From Dysgonomonas sp. 520 (GTDB lineage Bacteria > Bacteroidota > Bacteroidia > Bacteroidales > Dysgonomonadaceae), in assembly GCF_010501095.1 (NCBI RefSeq), contig NZ_QVMP01000013.1, forward strand, positions 1 through 64,000: a DNA stretch of 64,000 nucleotides, given 5' to 3'. Positions 50,759 through 60,018 of this stretch are shown here, piece by piece. The notes beneath the pieces were generated by a model. The model saw only the letters and a program-made list of their open reading frames with translations. It ran no database searches and had not been told where the DNA came from. Numbering within the stretch: the first letter of the stretch is position 1; each line of letters opens with the position of its first letter. Made by a program: the position numbers and the translations under genes.

Positions 50759-52726
50759 TTATTTTTTCTTTCTGTTTCCTTTGTTTTGTTGTGCCCTTTG
50801 TTGCTGTTGTTGGAGGCGTTGAGCTTCTTCCAGTCGAGCCATAAAACCACTTTTCTTTTTCGGTTTCAATTTGTTGGCTTCCAGCTTTGCCAAAACTTTT
50901 TCTTCATCTATCGAATAGCGGAAGATAAGGGTGAGCAATATGGTTATCAGGGTTGATATGAAATAGTAGTATGACAATCCTGATGGGTAATCATTCAAAA
51001 CAAACAAGAAGATTACAGGCATAAAATACATCATCCATTTCATTCCCGGCATTTGCTGTTGCCCCGTATTGGTTGCATCCATATTGAATTTGGTGTATAC
51101 AATATTGGTTACGGTCATCAGCAAACAGAAAAGACTGAGGTGATTGCCTAACGCCCACGATACAAGGGGTATGTTAGCACTCCATGTGATGATGGCGTCG
51201 TACGAAGAAAGGTCGTCGGCCCACAAGAAACTTTGATGGCGCAACTCTATCGCCGAAGGGAAGAATGAGAACAGTGCCAAAAGTATAGGCATTTGCAAAA
51301 GCATGGGCACGCATCCTGCCATAGGGCTGACTCCGGCCTTACTATACAGGCTCATCGTAGCTTTTTGCCTGTCCATTGCTTGTTCCTGCTTCGGATATTT
51401 TTTGTTTATTTCTTCAATCTGAGGTCGTAATACACGCATTTTTGCCGAAGACATGAACGATTTGTATGTCAACGGAGAAATAATTATCTTAACAATGATA
51501 GTCAACAAAAGAATAACTATCCCCATGCTTAGACCAATTGAATTGAGGATGGAGAACAACGGCAATACAAAATATTGGTTTACCCAACGGAAAAGAGTCC
51601 ATCCGAGTGGAACCAATTTGTCAAGATCCAACTGGTCTACCTTTTTGTCTATGCCATCATCGTAGCTTTTCAGCAGGTTATACTGCAAAGGACCTGCGTA
51701 GATAGAATAACCGGTTTTCAGTACGCCATTGTTTTCTAAACTAACGGGGGCATATAGGGTGGCCTCATATGTTTTCAAGTATGTTGAATCTTTTTCATGT
51801 ATTCTTGAATCAAGTACAGAGGTCTGGAATGAGTTTTCGCTGATAATAACTGCTGCGAAAAACTGGTCTTTAAACGCTACCCATTTCACCGGGTTATTTA
51901 TTTCTTCTTTTTTGCTGGAGTTTTCGCTAAGGTTATCAACATCTTGCCCTTCCAGTTTCCAGTAAATGGAAGAATATCGCTGTTCGTTCTTTATACTTTT
52001 TTCGTTACGTTTTTGTTTGTATTTCCAATCAAGGATAAAAGTGCTTTGAGTTTCCCTGCTCAGGATGTCTTTCATGCCTACTGCCAATACATCGAATTTT
52101 ATCATGTAACTTTCGGGTGAAAGGCTATAAACAAAATCAAGATGACTGCCTTCGCCTGCGGTAAGTCTCATTGTCAGAGAGTTGCCGTTTTTGTCCATTA
52201 TGGGGGTGAAGTTGGCTTCTCCCGTATTTAATGTTTTTCCCGATTTGTTTTCCAATAAGAAAGACATTGATCCGTCATTGCCAAACAAAGCAAGGGAATC
52301 TCCCTTGAAGTCGGAATATCCTTTTAGCTGAACGTTAACCAATTGACCTCCTTTTGTAGATATATCTACCTTTATTTTGTCATTCTCGATAGATACGATC
52401 TCCTCTTTGGGTTCTGTTACAACCGGGGCAATTTCGGGTTTTGCTATGGAATCGGTAGCAGTAGCCACAACTGTTGTGTCATTTACTTGACTTGCAGCAG
52501 TTGTTTGCGAAGCAAAGAAATTATCAACAGGATTATCTTGCGGAGCTTTAGCTTGTTCTGTTGCGAAATCAGCCTGATTTTCGGTTGTGTTGGCTTGTTC
52601 AGCCTGATCTTGAGCAGCTTCCTTTCTCTCCTTATCCATTTCTTGGGTTTCCTTTTTGCTATACATCGAGAACCCGATAACGAGTACGATGATGAGTAGG
52701 AAACCTACAATAGTGTTTTTATCCAT
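50759..52726 (-). CDS. yidC: Membrane protein insertase YidC
   Basis: 655 residues, Gram-negative type: N-terminal membrane anchor (NTIVGFLLIIVLVIGFSMYS), acidic Ala/Gln linker, beta-sandwich periplasmic domain (~105-370), then the conserved five-helix insertase core (~390-600, KSFMSSAKMRVLRPQIEEIN, GCVPMLLQMPILLALFSFFP) and a Gln/Lys-rich basic tail for ribosome contact. Cotranscribed with pyrG upstream, 32 bases apart, a common Bacteroidetes pair. Confidence 0.97.
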   Translation of the reverse strand: MDKNTIVGFLLIIVLVIGFSMYSKKETQEMDKERKEAAQDQAEQANTTENQADFATEQAKAPQDNPVDNFFASQTTAASQVNDTTVVATATDSIAKPEIAPVVTEPKEEIVSIENDKIKVDISTKGGQLVNVQLKGYSDFKGDSLALFGNDGSMSFLLENKSGKTLNTGEANFTPIMDKNGNSLTMRLTAGEGSHLDFVYSLSPESYMIKFDVLAVGMKDILSRETQSTFILDWKYKQKRNEKSIKNEQRYSSIYWKLEGQDVDNLSENSSKKEEINNPVKWVAFKDQFFAAVIISENSFQTSVLDSRIHEKDSTYLKTYEATLYAPVSLENNGVLKTGYSIYAGPLQYNLLKSYDDGIDKKVDQLDLDKLVPLGWTLFRWVNQYFVLPLFSILNSIGLSMGIVILLLTIIVKIIISPLTYKSFMSSAKMRVLRPQIEEINKKYPKQEQAMDRQKATMSLYSKAGVSPMAGCVPMLLQMPILLALFSFFPSAIELRHQSFLWADDLSSYDAIITWSANIPLVSWALGNHLSLFCLLMTVTNIVYTKFNMDATNTGQQQMPGMKWMMYFMPVIFLFVLNDYPSGLSYYYFISTLITILLTLIFRYSIDEEKVLAKLEANKLKPKKKSGFMARLEEAQRLQQQQQRAQQNKGNRKKK

Positions 52727-52758
52727 TGATTAATTGTTGTTACTTTTCCTTATTTATT

Positions 52759-54375
52759 TTAATTACTATTTTGCTTATTTTCCACAACAGCTTTAATGAA
52801 ACTCATAAATAAAGGATTGGGTTTCAAAACAGTACTGTTGTATTCGGGATGATATTGCGTTCCAACAAACCACGATAGGGTAGGGATCTCAACCACTTCT
52901 ACCAGGTCTGTTTCCGGATTTATTCCCACACACTTCATTCCCGCATCTTCCAATTGCTTTTTATAGTCGTTGTTGAACTCGAAACGGTGACGGTGGCGTT
53001 CTTCTATTTCTTTCTGACCATAGGCCTGATAAGTTTTCGAGCCTTTTTGTAGAATACATTTATATGCTCCAAGCCTCATTGAACCTCCCATGTTGGTTAT
53101 GTTCTTTTGTTCTTCCATCAGGTCGATAACCTTATGTGGCGTGTTCAGGTCCATTTCCGTAGAATTGGCATCTTCCAATCCTAACACATTACGGGCATAT
53201 TCTATCACCATACATTGCATACCCAAACATATTCCGAATGTGGGTATGTTGTGTTCCCTCAAATATTTGATGGCAACGAATTTACCTTCAACCCCTCTCT
53301 GTCCGAATCCGGGAGCAATGACTACGCCGTCCATGCCGGAAAGATTTTTTTCGATATTTTCCTCTGTCAGTTTTTCCGATTGGATGAAGTGGAGATCAAG
53401 TTTTCGATTGTTGTATATTGCGGCTTGAAGCAACGATTCGTTGATAGATTTGTATGCGTCTTGCAGTTCAACATATTTGCCAACCAATGCTATCTTTATT
53501 GTTTCGGTAGCGTTTTTCTTTTTGTCAAGAAATTCCCTCCAAGGTTGCAGCGTCGGTTTTTCGCCGATGGGCATACCTAGTTTGCGGAGAACAATCTCGT
53601 CCATACCTTGTTCCTGCATTCTTAGAGGAACTTCGTATATGGTTGAAACATCTACCGACTGCATAACGGCGTCTGCCTCGACGTTGCAGAACAGTGCTAC
53701 TTTTTTCAGTATTTCTTTGTTCAGCAAATGTTCTGTGCGGAGCACCAACATATCGGGTTGTACTCCCGATTCTTGAAGTTGTTTTACTGAATGTTGTGTT
53801 GGTTTGGTCTTAACTTCTTTTGCCGCAGCTATGTATGGCACGTATGTAAGGTGGATGCACATGCAGTTTTTGCCTAACTCCCATCTTAGCTGGCGAACAC
53901 TTTCGATGAACGGAAGCGATTCGATGTCTCCCACCGTACCTCCTATTTCGGTGATCACAAAATCGTACTTATATTTTGCTCCGAGGAGTTTTATGTTCCG
54001 ACGGATTTCATCGGTGATGTGTGGCACCACCTGTACGGTTTTACCGAGATAGTCTCCCCGGCGTTCTTTATCGATAACCGACTGATAGATACGGCCGGTT
54101 GTTATGCTGTTATCTTTATGTGTAGGTTCGTTCAGAAAACGCTCGTAATGCCCTAAATCTAAATCGGCTTCGTGACCGTCTACGGTAACATAACATTCTC
54201 CGTGTTCGTAAGGATTCAGCGTGCCTGGGTCGATATTGAGATATGGGTCAAGTTTTTGAATGGTGACTTTGTACCCTCTTGCTTGCAGTAGCTTTCCGAG
54301 CGATGATGCTATAATTCCTTTTCCCAGAGAAGAAATAACACCGCCGGTAACAAAAATGTATTTAGTTTCGTTCAC
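52759..54375 (-). CDS. pyrG: CTP synthase
   Basis: 538 residues. Amidoligase domain (TGGVISSLGKGIIASSLGKL, DPYLNIDPGTLNPYEHGE) and C-terminal glutaminase (FGICLGMQCM with the catalytic Cys, HPEYNSTVLKP with the catalytic His; a Glu follows the His). Converts UTP to CTP using glutamine. Has a -7 box TAATTTTG (54408-54415) 32 bases before the ATG. Confidence 0.98.
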   Translation of the reverse strand: MNETKYIFVTGGVISSLGKGIIASSLGKLLQARGYKVTIQKLDPYLNIDPGTLNPYEHGECYVTVDGHEADLDLGHYERFLNEPTHKDNSITTGRIYQSVIDKERRGDYLGKTVQVVPHITDEIRRNIKLLGAKYKYDFVITEIGGTVGDIESLPFIESVRQLRWELGKNCMCIHLTYVPYIAAAKEVKTKPTQHSVKQLQESGVQPDMLVLRTEHLLNKEILKKVALFCNVEADAVMQSVDVSTIYEVPLRMQEQGMDEIVLRKLGMPIGEKPTLQPWREFLDKKKNATETIKIALVGKYVELQDAYKSINESLLQAAIYNNRKLDLHFIQSEKLTEENIEKNLSGMDGVVIAPGFGQRGVEGKFVAIKYLREHNIPTFGICLGMQCMVIEYARNVLGLEDANSTEMDLNTPHKVIDLMEEQKNITNMGGSMRLGAYKCILQKGSKTYQAYGQKEIEERHRHRFEFNNDYKKQLEDAGMKCVGINPETDLVEVVEIPTLSWFVGTQYHPEYNSTVLKPNPLFMSFIKAVVENKQNSN

Positions 54376-54407
54376 GATTTTGTATTTTACGATTCAATAA
54401 GAAGACG

Positions 54408-54415
54408 CAAAATTA
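54408..54415 (-). promoter_or_regulatory. -7 box of pyrG-yidC
   Basis: TAATTTTG on the minus strand; predicted leader of about 25-30 bases. Confidence 0.5.
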
Positions 54416-54510
54416 CAAAAAAAAATAATGCTAAATGCTTATAATGTAATCGTGAATTGTTAAAAACTGAATAAAAAGTATATTGGATATATTCCCCGAT
54501 ATATTAACAA

Positions 54511-54560
54511 TTACAAGCTCATTCTTCACTATTTTGTTTCAAGGAAGAATGAACTTGTAA
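54511..54560 (-). terminator. Long hairpin after M48 gene
   Basis: TTACAAGCTCATTCTTC pairs with GAAGAATGAACTTGTAA (one mismatch) around a 16-base loop. No U-tract on the leftward side, so it may be an RNA processing or stability hairpin rather than a simple terminator. Confidence 0.55.
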
Positions 54561-54595
54561 CGTATTCACTTTAAGTTTGCTAGTATGCAATTAAA

Positions 54596-55450
54596 TTAGA
54601 ACGACCACTTGTCGGAAGTTTTAGAACCCGACGAGTTTGATGTTTTAGTATTGCCTCCTTTGTAATATTTTAAGGCATCGGACAAGTCTTTGTCTATCTG
54701 ATTGATACGTGTTGCGTCGGATGGGTGGGTACTCATAAATTCGGGAACACCTCCGCCCGAAGCCTGCGACATCCTTTCCCAAAATCCTTTTGCAAAAGAT
54801 GGGTTGTATCCGGCCATAGCCATGAAAATCAGTCCGAGTTTGTCGGCTTCCAGCTCTTGTTTTCGTGAATATGGAAGCATTACCCCATATTCTGCGCCTA
54901 ATCCGTAAACTGCACCGGCCAGATTTTGAACGGTTGATGATGTTCCGCTGAGTACTGCTCCTAGCGCAGCGCCACCATATTGAGCCGCAACTTGTTGACT
55001 CATACGCTCGTTTGAGTGTTTAGCAACAGCATGTGCCACCTCGTGACCCAAAACTACCGCCAATCCTGTTTCGTCTCTTGTTACGGGCAAAATTCCTTCA
55101 TACACTACAATTTTTCCTCCGGGCATACAGAAAGCGTTTACATCCGTGCTTTTCACCAGATGAAACTCCCAAGAGTAGCTGGCCAACTCGCTTTCGTATC
55201 CGTTGGCTCTCATATATGTTTCTACGGCGGCAGCTATGTTTTTCCCTACTTTCACAACCAGAGCCGTGTTTGCCTTATCGGTAGATAAAGGAGCCGTTTT
55301 AATGAATTCGTCGTATTGCTGCAAACTCAGGGTAAGCACCTCCTGATCGGAAACCAGCAACATTTGTTTACGCCCTGTGATGGGCACGCTACCACATCCT
55401 GACAAGATGAATGATAGGGCTACGATTAATGTTATAACACTGTACTTCAT
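54596..55450 (-). CDS. M48 family metalloprotease, lipoprotein
   Basis: 284 residues. Lipoprotein signal with lipobox ILSGC, then an M48 domain: HEVAHAVAKHSNERM gives the HExxH zinc site and ELEADKLGLIFMAMAG the third ligand. Resembles BepA/YfgC-like and LoiP periplasmic proteases involved in outer-membrane protein quality control. The C-terminal STHPSDATRINQI is typical. The tail is Ser/Lys-rich. Confidence 0.9.
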   Translation of the reverse strand: MKYSVITLIVALSFILSGCGSVPITGRKQMLLVSDQEVLTLSLQQYDEFIKTAPLSTDKANTALVVKVGKNIAAAVETYMRANGYESELASYSWEFHLVKSTDVNAFCMPGGKIVVYEGILPVTRDETGLAVVLGHEVAHAVAKHSNERMSQQVAAQYGGAALGAVLSGTSSTVQNLAGAVYGLGAEYGVMLPYSRKQELEADKLGLIFMAMAGYNPSFAKGFWERMSQASGGGVPEFMSTHPSDATRINQIDKDLSDALKYYKGGNTKTSNSSGSKTSDKWSF

Positions 55451-55535
55451 AGTAATAAAATGTTTTTTTGTTTATTGTAAAGTTGTAAATTTTTATTTTG
55501 CCTTTATTTATTTCTATTTAGGTAAAACACAATTG

Positions 55536-56342
55536 CTATATGTTTTGTTTTGTACTATCATCTTCGCAGCAAGAGCATCCTGCGTGTTTGTCCAATACCC
55601 GGTGGGGAAAATCGCCATGTGTGACCAGTTCTATGGGACATTCGCTGAACGTTTCGGCTAGCCATTCTGTGCTGATATTGCTGCCCTGATGGTAGTGTAA
55701 GTTGCCGTTTACGCAGGCAACATTTTTCACCAGAGGCAGAATTGTGCCAATGTCGTGCGAAACCAGTATAATAGCCGTCGATTCGTTTATTTCTTCCAGC
55801 AAATGATAGAAATTGGTTTCGAATCGTTTGTCTACATAAGAGTTTGGTTCGTCCAGAATGAGAATGTCGGGGTTGTCGACCATTGCCCTACCCAAGAGTG
55901 TCCGTTGTAACTGTCCGCCCGATAGTTCGCCTATCGCCCTGTTCAATAGCTCGTTTACACCCATTTTTTGAGCAATAGCTTCCACCTTTTCTTTATCCCC
56001 CTTGTCACGTTTTTTTAGGAAACCATTGCGATTGCTGACTCCTGACAATATAACATCGAAAACGGAAATAGGAAATTGTTTGTCTATTTTGTTTATTTGA
56101 GGCAGATAGCCTATGTTGATATTTTTTGTCGGACGATTGTCTTTACTATAAAATATAATCTCCCCTTTGCTTGGACTGATCAGCGCCAGAATGGCTTTCA
56201 GCAAAGTAGTCTTGCCTCCTCCGTTTGGTCCGATAATGCCAAGGAAATCGTTGTTGAATACCGAAAGGTTCACATCTTTCAGAACATTTGGCTTGTTGTT
56301 GTATCCAACGCAAAGATTATTTATTTCAAGTATTTTATTCAT
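55536..56342 (-). CDS. znuC: Metal (Zn/Mn) ABC transporter ATPase
   Basis: 268 residues. Walker A GPNGGGKTTLLKAI, signature ELSGGQLQRTLLGRAM, Walker B DILILDEPNSYVD and H-loop VSHDIG. C-terminal HAGCSCCEDD is a Cys-rich tail that could sense or bind zinc. It overlaps the substrate-binding gene by 8 bases. The membrane permease normally next to it is missing here; the next gene downstream is the M48 protease. Confidence 0.9.
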   Translation of the reverse strand: MNKILEINNLCVGYNNKPNVLKDVNLSVFNNDFLGIIGPNGGGKTTLLKAILALISPSKGEIIFYSKDNRPTKNINIGYLPQINKIDKQFPISVFDVILSGVSNRNGFLKKRDKGDKEKVEAIAQKMGVNELLNRAIGELSGGQLQRTLLGRAMVDNPDILILDEPNSYVDKRFETNFYHLLEEINESTAIILVSHDIGTILPLVKNVACVNGNLHYHQGSNISTEWLAETFSECPIELVTHGDFPHRVLDKHAGCSCCEDDSTKQNI

Positions 56343-57243
56343 TTTTGCCCGATAATGCTTTGGCTATTTTTATCATTTCTTCGTCCCAATTGTAGGAAAG
56401 TAAATTGATGGAAACTACTTTTGCCCCAATTTCTTTCGCTATCGTTTCGGCATTTTTCTTGTCAAATTCAGCCTGAACAAAGACTACCTTTATGTTTTCC
56501 GATCTGGCTATGTCTACAAGCCGTTTCAAATCGGAAGGTGTAGGTTGTTTTCCGTTGCTCTCTATGCTGTGTTGCTTCAAGCCATATTCTTCTGCAAAAT
56601 AAGTGAGTGCAGGATGATAAATTATGAACGAACAGCTAGGAGCATCCGCCAGATAATATCTTATGACACTGTCTGTTTCTGCAAATATTTTCTCAAGGTT
56701 TTTGAAAGCAATATCGTAGTGCGGTTTGTTTGATGCATCTTCAGCTATCATGGTTTTATACATGCTTTCTGCCATCATTCGGGCAGTATTGGGCGAACTC
56801 CAAACGTGAGGATCGGGTCCGTCATGCCCATGCGAACAATCACCGTCGTGTTGATGCTCTCCGGAAAGAGGTATGAATTCGGAGTTGTTTACGATTTTCA
56901 GGTTTTTGTTGTTCTGCAATATTTTGTTGAGGGTTGTATTCTCGAAACCCAAAAGTCCGACTTTGAAGTAAAGCCTGCTTTTTCCAATTTCCAGCATTTG
57001 AGATGGAGTTGGGTCGTACACTTCGGGGTTGGAACCATTTGGTATAATGGCTTTCACACTGAACAATTCTCCTGCGATGTTGTCGAGAAAAAATTTCTGA
57101 GGCTCGATAGAAACAAACAGAGTTTTGGCTTCTTTCTCGTTTTTTTGTTTTTTGCAACCGGAAAAAGCAAATGCTATCAATAATGAAATTAATATTAATA
57201 TGTATGTCAGCGTATTTTTCATAAATAAGTGTGACTTCTTCAT
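56335..57243 (-). CDS. znuA: Zinc-binding ABC transporter lipoprotein
   Basis: 302 residues. Lipoprotein signal with FAFSGC; the start at 57243 overlaps the carbonic anhydrase stop (ATGA), though the Met at 57222 is equally possible. Cluster A-1 fold with a central His-rich loop (SGEHQHDGDCSHGHDGPDPH) and conserved His in HVWSSPNTARMM and YHPALTYFAE plus late NWDEEM. Family members capture zinc or manganese; the His-rich loop favours zinc. Confidence 0.9.
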   Translation of the reverse strand: MKKSHLFMKNTLTYILILISLLIAFAFSGCKKQKNEKEAKTLFVSIEPQKFFLDNIAGELFSVKAIIPNGSNPEVYDPTPSQMLEIGKSRLYFKVGLLGFENTTLNKILQNNKNLKIVNNSEFIPLSGEHQHDGDCSHGHDGPDPHVWSSPNTARMMAESMYKTMIAEDASNKPHYDIAFKNLEKIFAETDSVIRYYLADAPSCSFIIYHPALTYFAEEYGLKQHSIESNGKQPTPSDLKRLVDIARSENIKVVFVQAEFDKKNAETIAKEIGAKVVSINLLSYNWDEEMIKIAKALSGKNE

Positions 57244-57887
57244 TTAGAGGGGTATAAATTGTATATCTTTCTTGTTCTGTTCAGTTCTTCTTCAAAGTTA
57301 ATGTCTAAATCGTGTATATATCCTTTATTCAGGTCGTAGACCCAGCCAACAACCTTCGGAAACCCGTTTTGGAGGTAAGATTTTTGCACTTCCGCTGTTT
57401 TTATCACATTGAGGCATTGTTCATAAATATTCAGCTCAACCAATCGGTTGTACCTTTCCTTTTCGTCCTCGATGTTGTTCAGTTCGTCTTCGTATACCCG
57501 ATAAACATCCCGAATGTTTCTGAGCCAGGGATTTAGTATACCCATGTCTTCGGCTTTCATGGCGGCATATACGCCACCGCAGTTGTAATGCCCGCAAACT
57601 ATAATGTACTTTACCTGCAAATATTCTATGGCATAGTGTATTACCGATTGTATGTTCAGGTCGGTGTTGATAACCATATTTGCGATGTTTCGATGAACAA
57701 ATACCTTTCCCGGAGCCAACCCCATTATCTCGTTTGCATGCACACGGCTGTCGGAGCACCCGATGTAAAGATAGTCAGGATTTTGTTCTTCAGCCAAATC
57801 TTTGAAATAATTCGGGTTTTGTTTTTTCATTTTCTCCACCCATGCTTTATTGGCTTCGAATATTTTGTTGTATAAAAATCTTGACAT
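57240..57887 (-). CDS. can: Beta-carbonic anhydrase
   Basis: 215 residues from the ATG at 57887 (MSRFLYNKIFEANKAW); the longer reading to 58025 runs into coaE in another frame and is rejected. Zinc ligands CSDSR (Cys, Asp) and CGHYNCGG (His, Cys) are present; NIANMVINTD and the C-terminal VVGWVYDLNKGYIHDL are typical. Hydrates CO2 to bicarbonate. Lies 31 bases after coaE and overlaps znuA, placing a zinc enzyme with zinc uptake genes. Confidence 0.95.
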   Translation of the reverse strand: MSRFLYNKIFEANKAWVEKMKKQNPNYFKDLAEEQNPDYLYIGCSDSRVHANEIMGLAPGKVFVHRNIANMVINTDLNIQSVIHYAIEYLQVKYIIVCGHYNCGGVYAAMKAEDMGILNPWLRNIRDVYRVYEDELNNIEDEKERYNRLVELNIYEQCLNVIKTAEVQKSYLQNGFPKVVGWVYDLNKGYIHDLDINFEEELNRTRKIYNLYPSK

Positions 57888-57918
57888 GAAAAAGTATAAT
57901 AGGTTATAAAAAATCTGG

Positions 57919-58503
57919 TTACGAATTTTGTATTTGGCGTAAAATGCTTTGTGCCTGCTCAATGAGCGATTGGCTGCCGTCGTTGTAGATGACAAAGTCG
58001 GAAAGCGAAATTTTCTCGTCATCACTCATTTGACTATTGATGCGTTCCAAAACATGTTCCCTGCCGGTATTGTCCCGCTTCATCGTTCGGCATATCCTGT
58101 CTTCTAAAGGTGCGAAAACAGTCAAAGTTTTATCCATTAATTCATTGAATCCCGATTCAAACAAGATTGCCGCTTCATGAGCAACAACAGGTGCTTTTTT
58201 TTGCTGTTCTGCCCAAAGGTAAAAGTCTTTTATTACTTCGGGATGAATGATCTCGTTAACAGTTTGCAACTTGACTTTGTCTGAAAAAATGATGGATGCA
58301 AGTTTCTTTTTGTCAAGATTGCCATTCGGATAAAGATCTGTGCCGAAGAGATTTATTAGCTTCTCTTTGATTATGGGTGATGAGTTTGTTAATCTTTTGC
58401 TCTCTATGTCGGCTATGTAGACAGGAACACCCAAGAGTTTGAGAATCTCGGTGATTGTAGATTTTCCACTACCAATACCTCCTGTGATGCCCAATTTTAT
58501 CAT
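57919..58503 (-). CDS. coaE: Dephospho-CoA kinase
   Basis: 194 residues. P-loop GITGGIGSGKSTITEI, VYIADIESKRLTNS and HPEVIKDFYLW; the family lid region TMKRDNTGREHVLERI. Last step of CoA synthesis. Overlaps the ybbR gene by 4 bases. Confidence 0.95.
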   Translation of the reverse strand: MIKLGITGGIGSGKSTITEILKLLGVPVYIADIESKRLTNSSPIIKEKLINLFGTDLYPNGNLDKKKLASIIFSDKVKLQTVNEIIHPEVIKDFYLWAEQQKKAPVVAHEAAILFESGFNELMDKTLTVFAPLEDRICRTMKRDNTGREHVLERINSQMSDDEKISLSDFVIYNDGSQSLIEQAQSILRQIQNS

Positions 58504-59495
58504 TTGTCAGTTACTTTTTTTTCGAATACAAATTCAACTTCGTAGGGTGATATAGAGACGTTGTCTATGTACGACGGGCTCAATGTGAGCCTGATAGGTA
58601 CAATCGGATTTTTAAGATCTTTCAAAGTGTTGTAGTCGAGTTCGATGAGAAAATCGGCATCGGAAACGTCCTTGTATTTCGACTGGCCAACCAAAAATGA
58701 CACATGTGCCGTGGATGGGAATATTTTGATATCCAAATCTGTCGGAAGATTGGTGCAGACAATAGGAACGGTCACCGTTTTTTCATTGTATTGGTCGACA
58801 GGTACTTCCAGTTTGATGCTGGATGGGCTGAACCTTACATTTTTACCTTTTATCAGGTCTATGCTCAATGTTTGAGGCGAGGTTATTCCTTTTATCGTAT
58901 CGTTCATTGTATAGATGTATTCTATACCGGAGAGGGTTGCTTCCGAACCATAGATGGTTATTGAGTCGGGTATCATCTTTATGTCTCCGGCCAACAGATA
59001 TCCGGGTTCTATAACCACTTCTCCATCAAATATCACGGGTACTTTTTTGTGTACGAGCGCAGCATGGTCGAGTGATATTCTTGAAGGGCTGTAACTTTTT
59101 ATCTCGGAAGAAGAGTACAGTTTTGTTCTCAATATTTCCTCTAACGACAACCCTTGCAATACGTTCGATTTGGTAGAATTTATTATTTGCCCGACATCTA
59201 TCGAGAGCGTGTCGTGCCTTTTCGAAAAGAAATACCGGAACATTTCGGCTCCGCCGTCTTTTATCCTGATCGAAACGCTTTCCGGCAGTTCATGATCGAA
59301 GATAATGCTATCGGGGATGTTGGTGTATTTTACCGGAACGTGCAATGTTGTTTCAAATGGTTGGCGATATATTTGAAGAAACCACAATCCCGTAGCCAAC
59401 AGGATGAAGAAAGAAAAGGTCAGAACCTTTCTCCATGTAATATTGGCAAAAGATGTTCTGACCCATTTTATTATTTCTTCTTTTATATCGCGCAT
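58500..59495 (-). CDS. YbbR-domain membrane protein (CdaR-like)
   Basis: 331 residues. One membrane helix near the N-terminus (VLTFSFFILLATGLWFL), then repeated YbbR beta domains (~45-320), with GYLLAGDIKMIPDSITIYGS and DLPTDLDIKIFPSTAHVSFL segments. In Firmicutes such proteins regulate diadenylate cyclase; in Bacteroidetes the gene stands in the nusB-yajC-coaE cluster and its role is unclear. Confidence 0.8.
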   Translation of the reverse strand: MRDIKEEIIKWVRTSFANITWRKVLTFSFFILLATGLWFLQIYRQPFETTLHVPVKYTNIPDSIIFDHELPESVSIRIKDGGAEMFRYFFSKRHDTLSIDVGQIINSTKSNVLQGLSLEEILRTKLYSSSEIKSYSPSRISLDHAALVHKKVPVIFDGEVVIEPGYLLAGDIKMIPDSITIYGSEATLSGIEYIYTMNDTIKGITSPQTLSIDLIKGKNVRFSPSSIKLEVPVDQYNEKTVTVPIVCTNLPTDLDIKIFPSTAHVSFLVGQSKYKDVSDADFLIELDYNTLKDLKNPIVPIRLTLSPSYIDNVSISPYEVEFVFEKKVTDK

Positions 59496-59576
59496 TTCTG
59501 TCGAAAATTTCTATAAAGATATAACAATAAATGCTTAAATAGGTTCTATGGCAAGCATAATTATTGCCGTTTTACC

Positions 59577-59909
59577 TTAGTTTTTTGACGTGTCGGGAGG
59601 TGTTGGCGTATCTTCCGTAGAAGTTCCGGCAGGATGAACCGATGTTTTTTCTATTTTGATTCTTACACCATCCGATATTTCGATTAAAAAAGTGGTGTCT
59701 TTTATATCCTTAATTTTTCCATGAATTCCACCTGCAGTTACCACTCTGTCACCAACTTTCAGAGCCTGGCGTGCTTTTTCTATGGCTTTTTGCTTTTTTT
59801 GTTGTGGACGAATCATGAAAAAATACATGATCGCGATAAGAGCTGCCATGAACAGAAATGTTTCCATCATTCCTCCACCTGCTGCTAATAATACTGTGTT
59901 TAAAATCAT
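59577..59909 (-). CDS. yajC: Preprotein translocase subunit YajC
   Basis: 110 residues. One membrane helix (FLFMAALIAIMYFFMIRPQQ), then the conserved KKQKAIEKARQALKVGDRVV and GGIHGKIKDI, which identify YajC. Accessory of SecDF. C-terminal tail Thr/Pro-rich. Confidence 0.95.
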   Translation of the reverse strand: MILNTVLLAAGGGMMETFLFMAALIAIMYFFMIRPQQKKQKAIEKARQALKVGDRVVTAGGIHGKIKDIKDTTFLIEISDGVRIKIEKTSVHPAGTSTEDTPTPPDTSKN

Positions 59910-60018
59910 AATGTTCTTATTTTTTTGATTAATTATGGTTAGGTTACAAAGATACTAAGTGTTTTTATTTGATTGGCATCATTCTCATACAGAAACAAGT
60001 ATTCTCATGTAAACTTTC

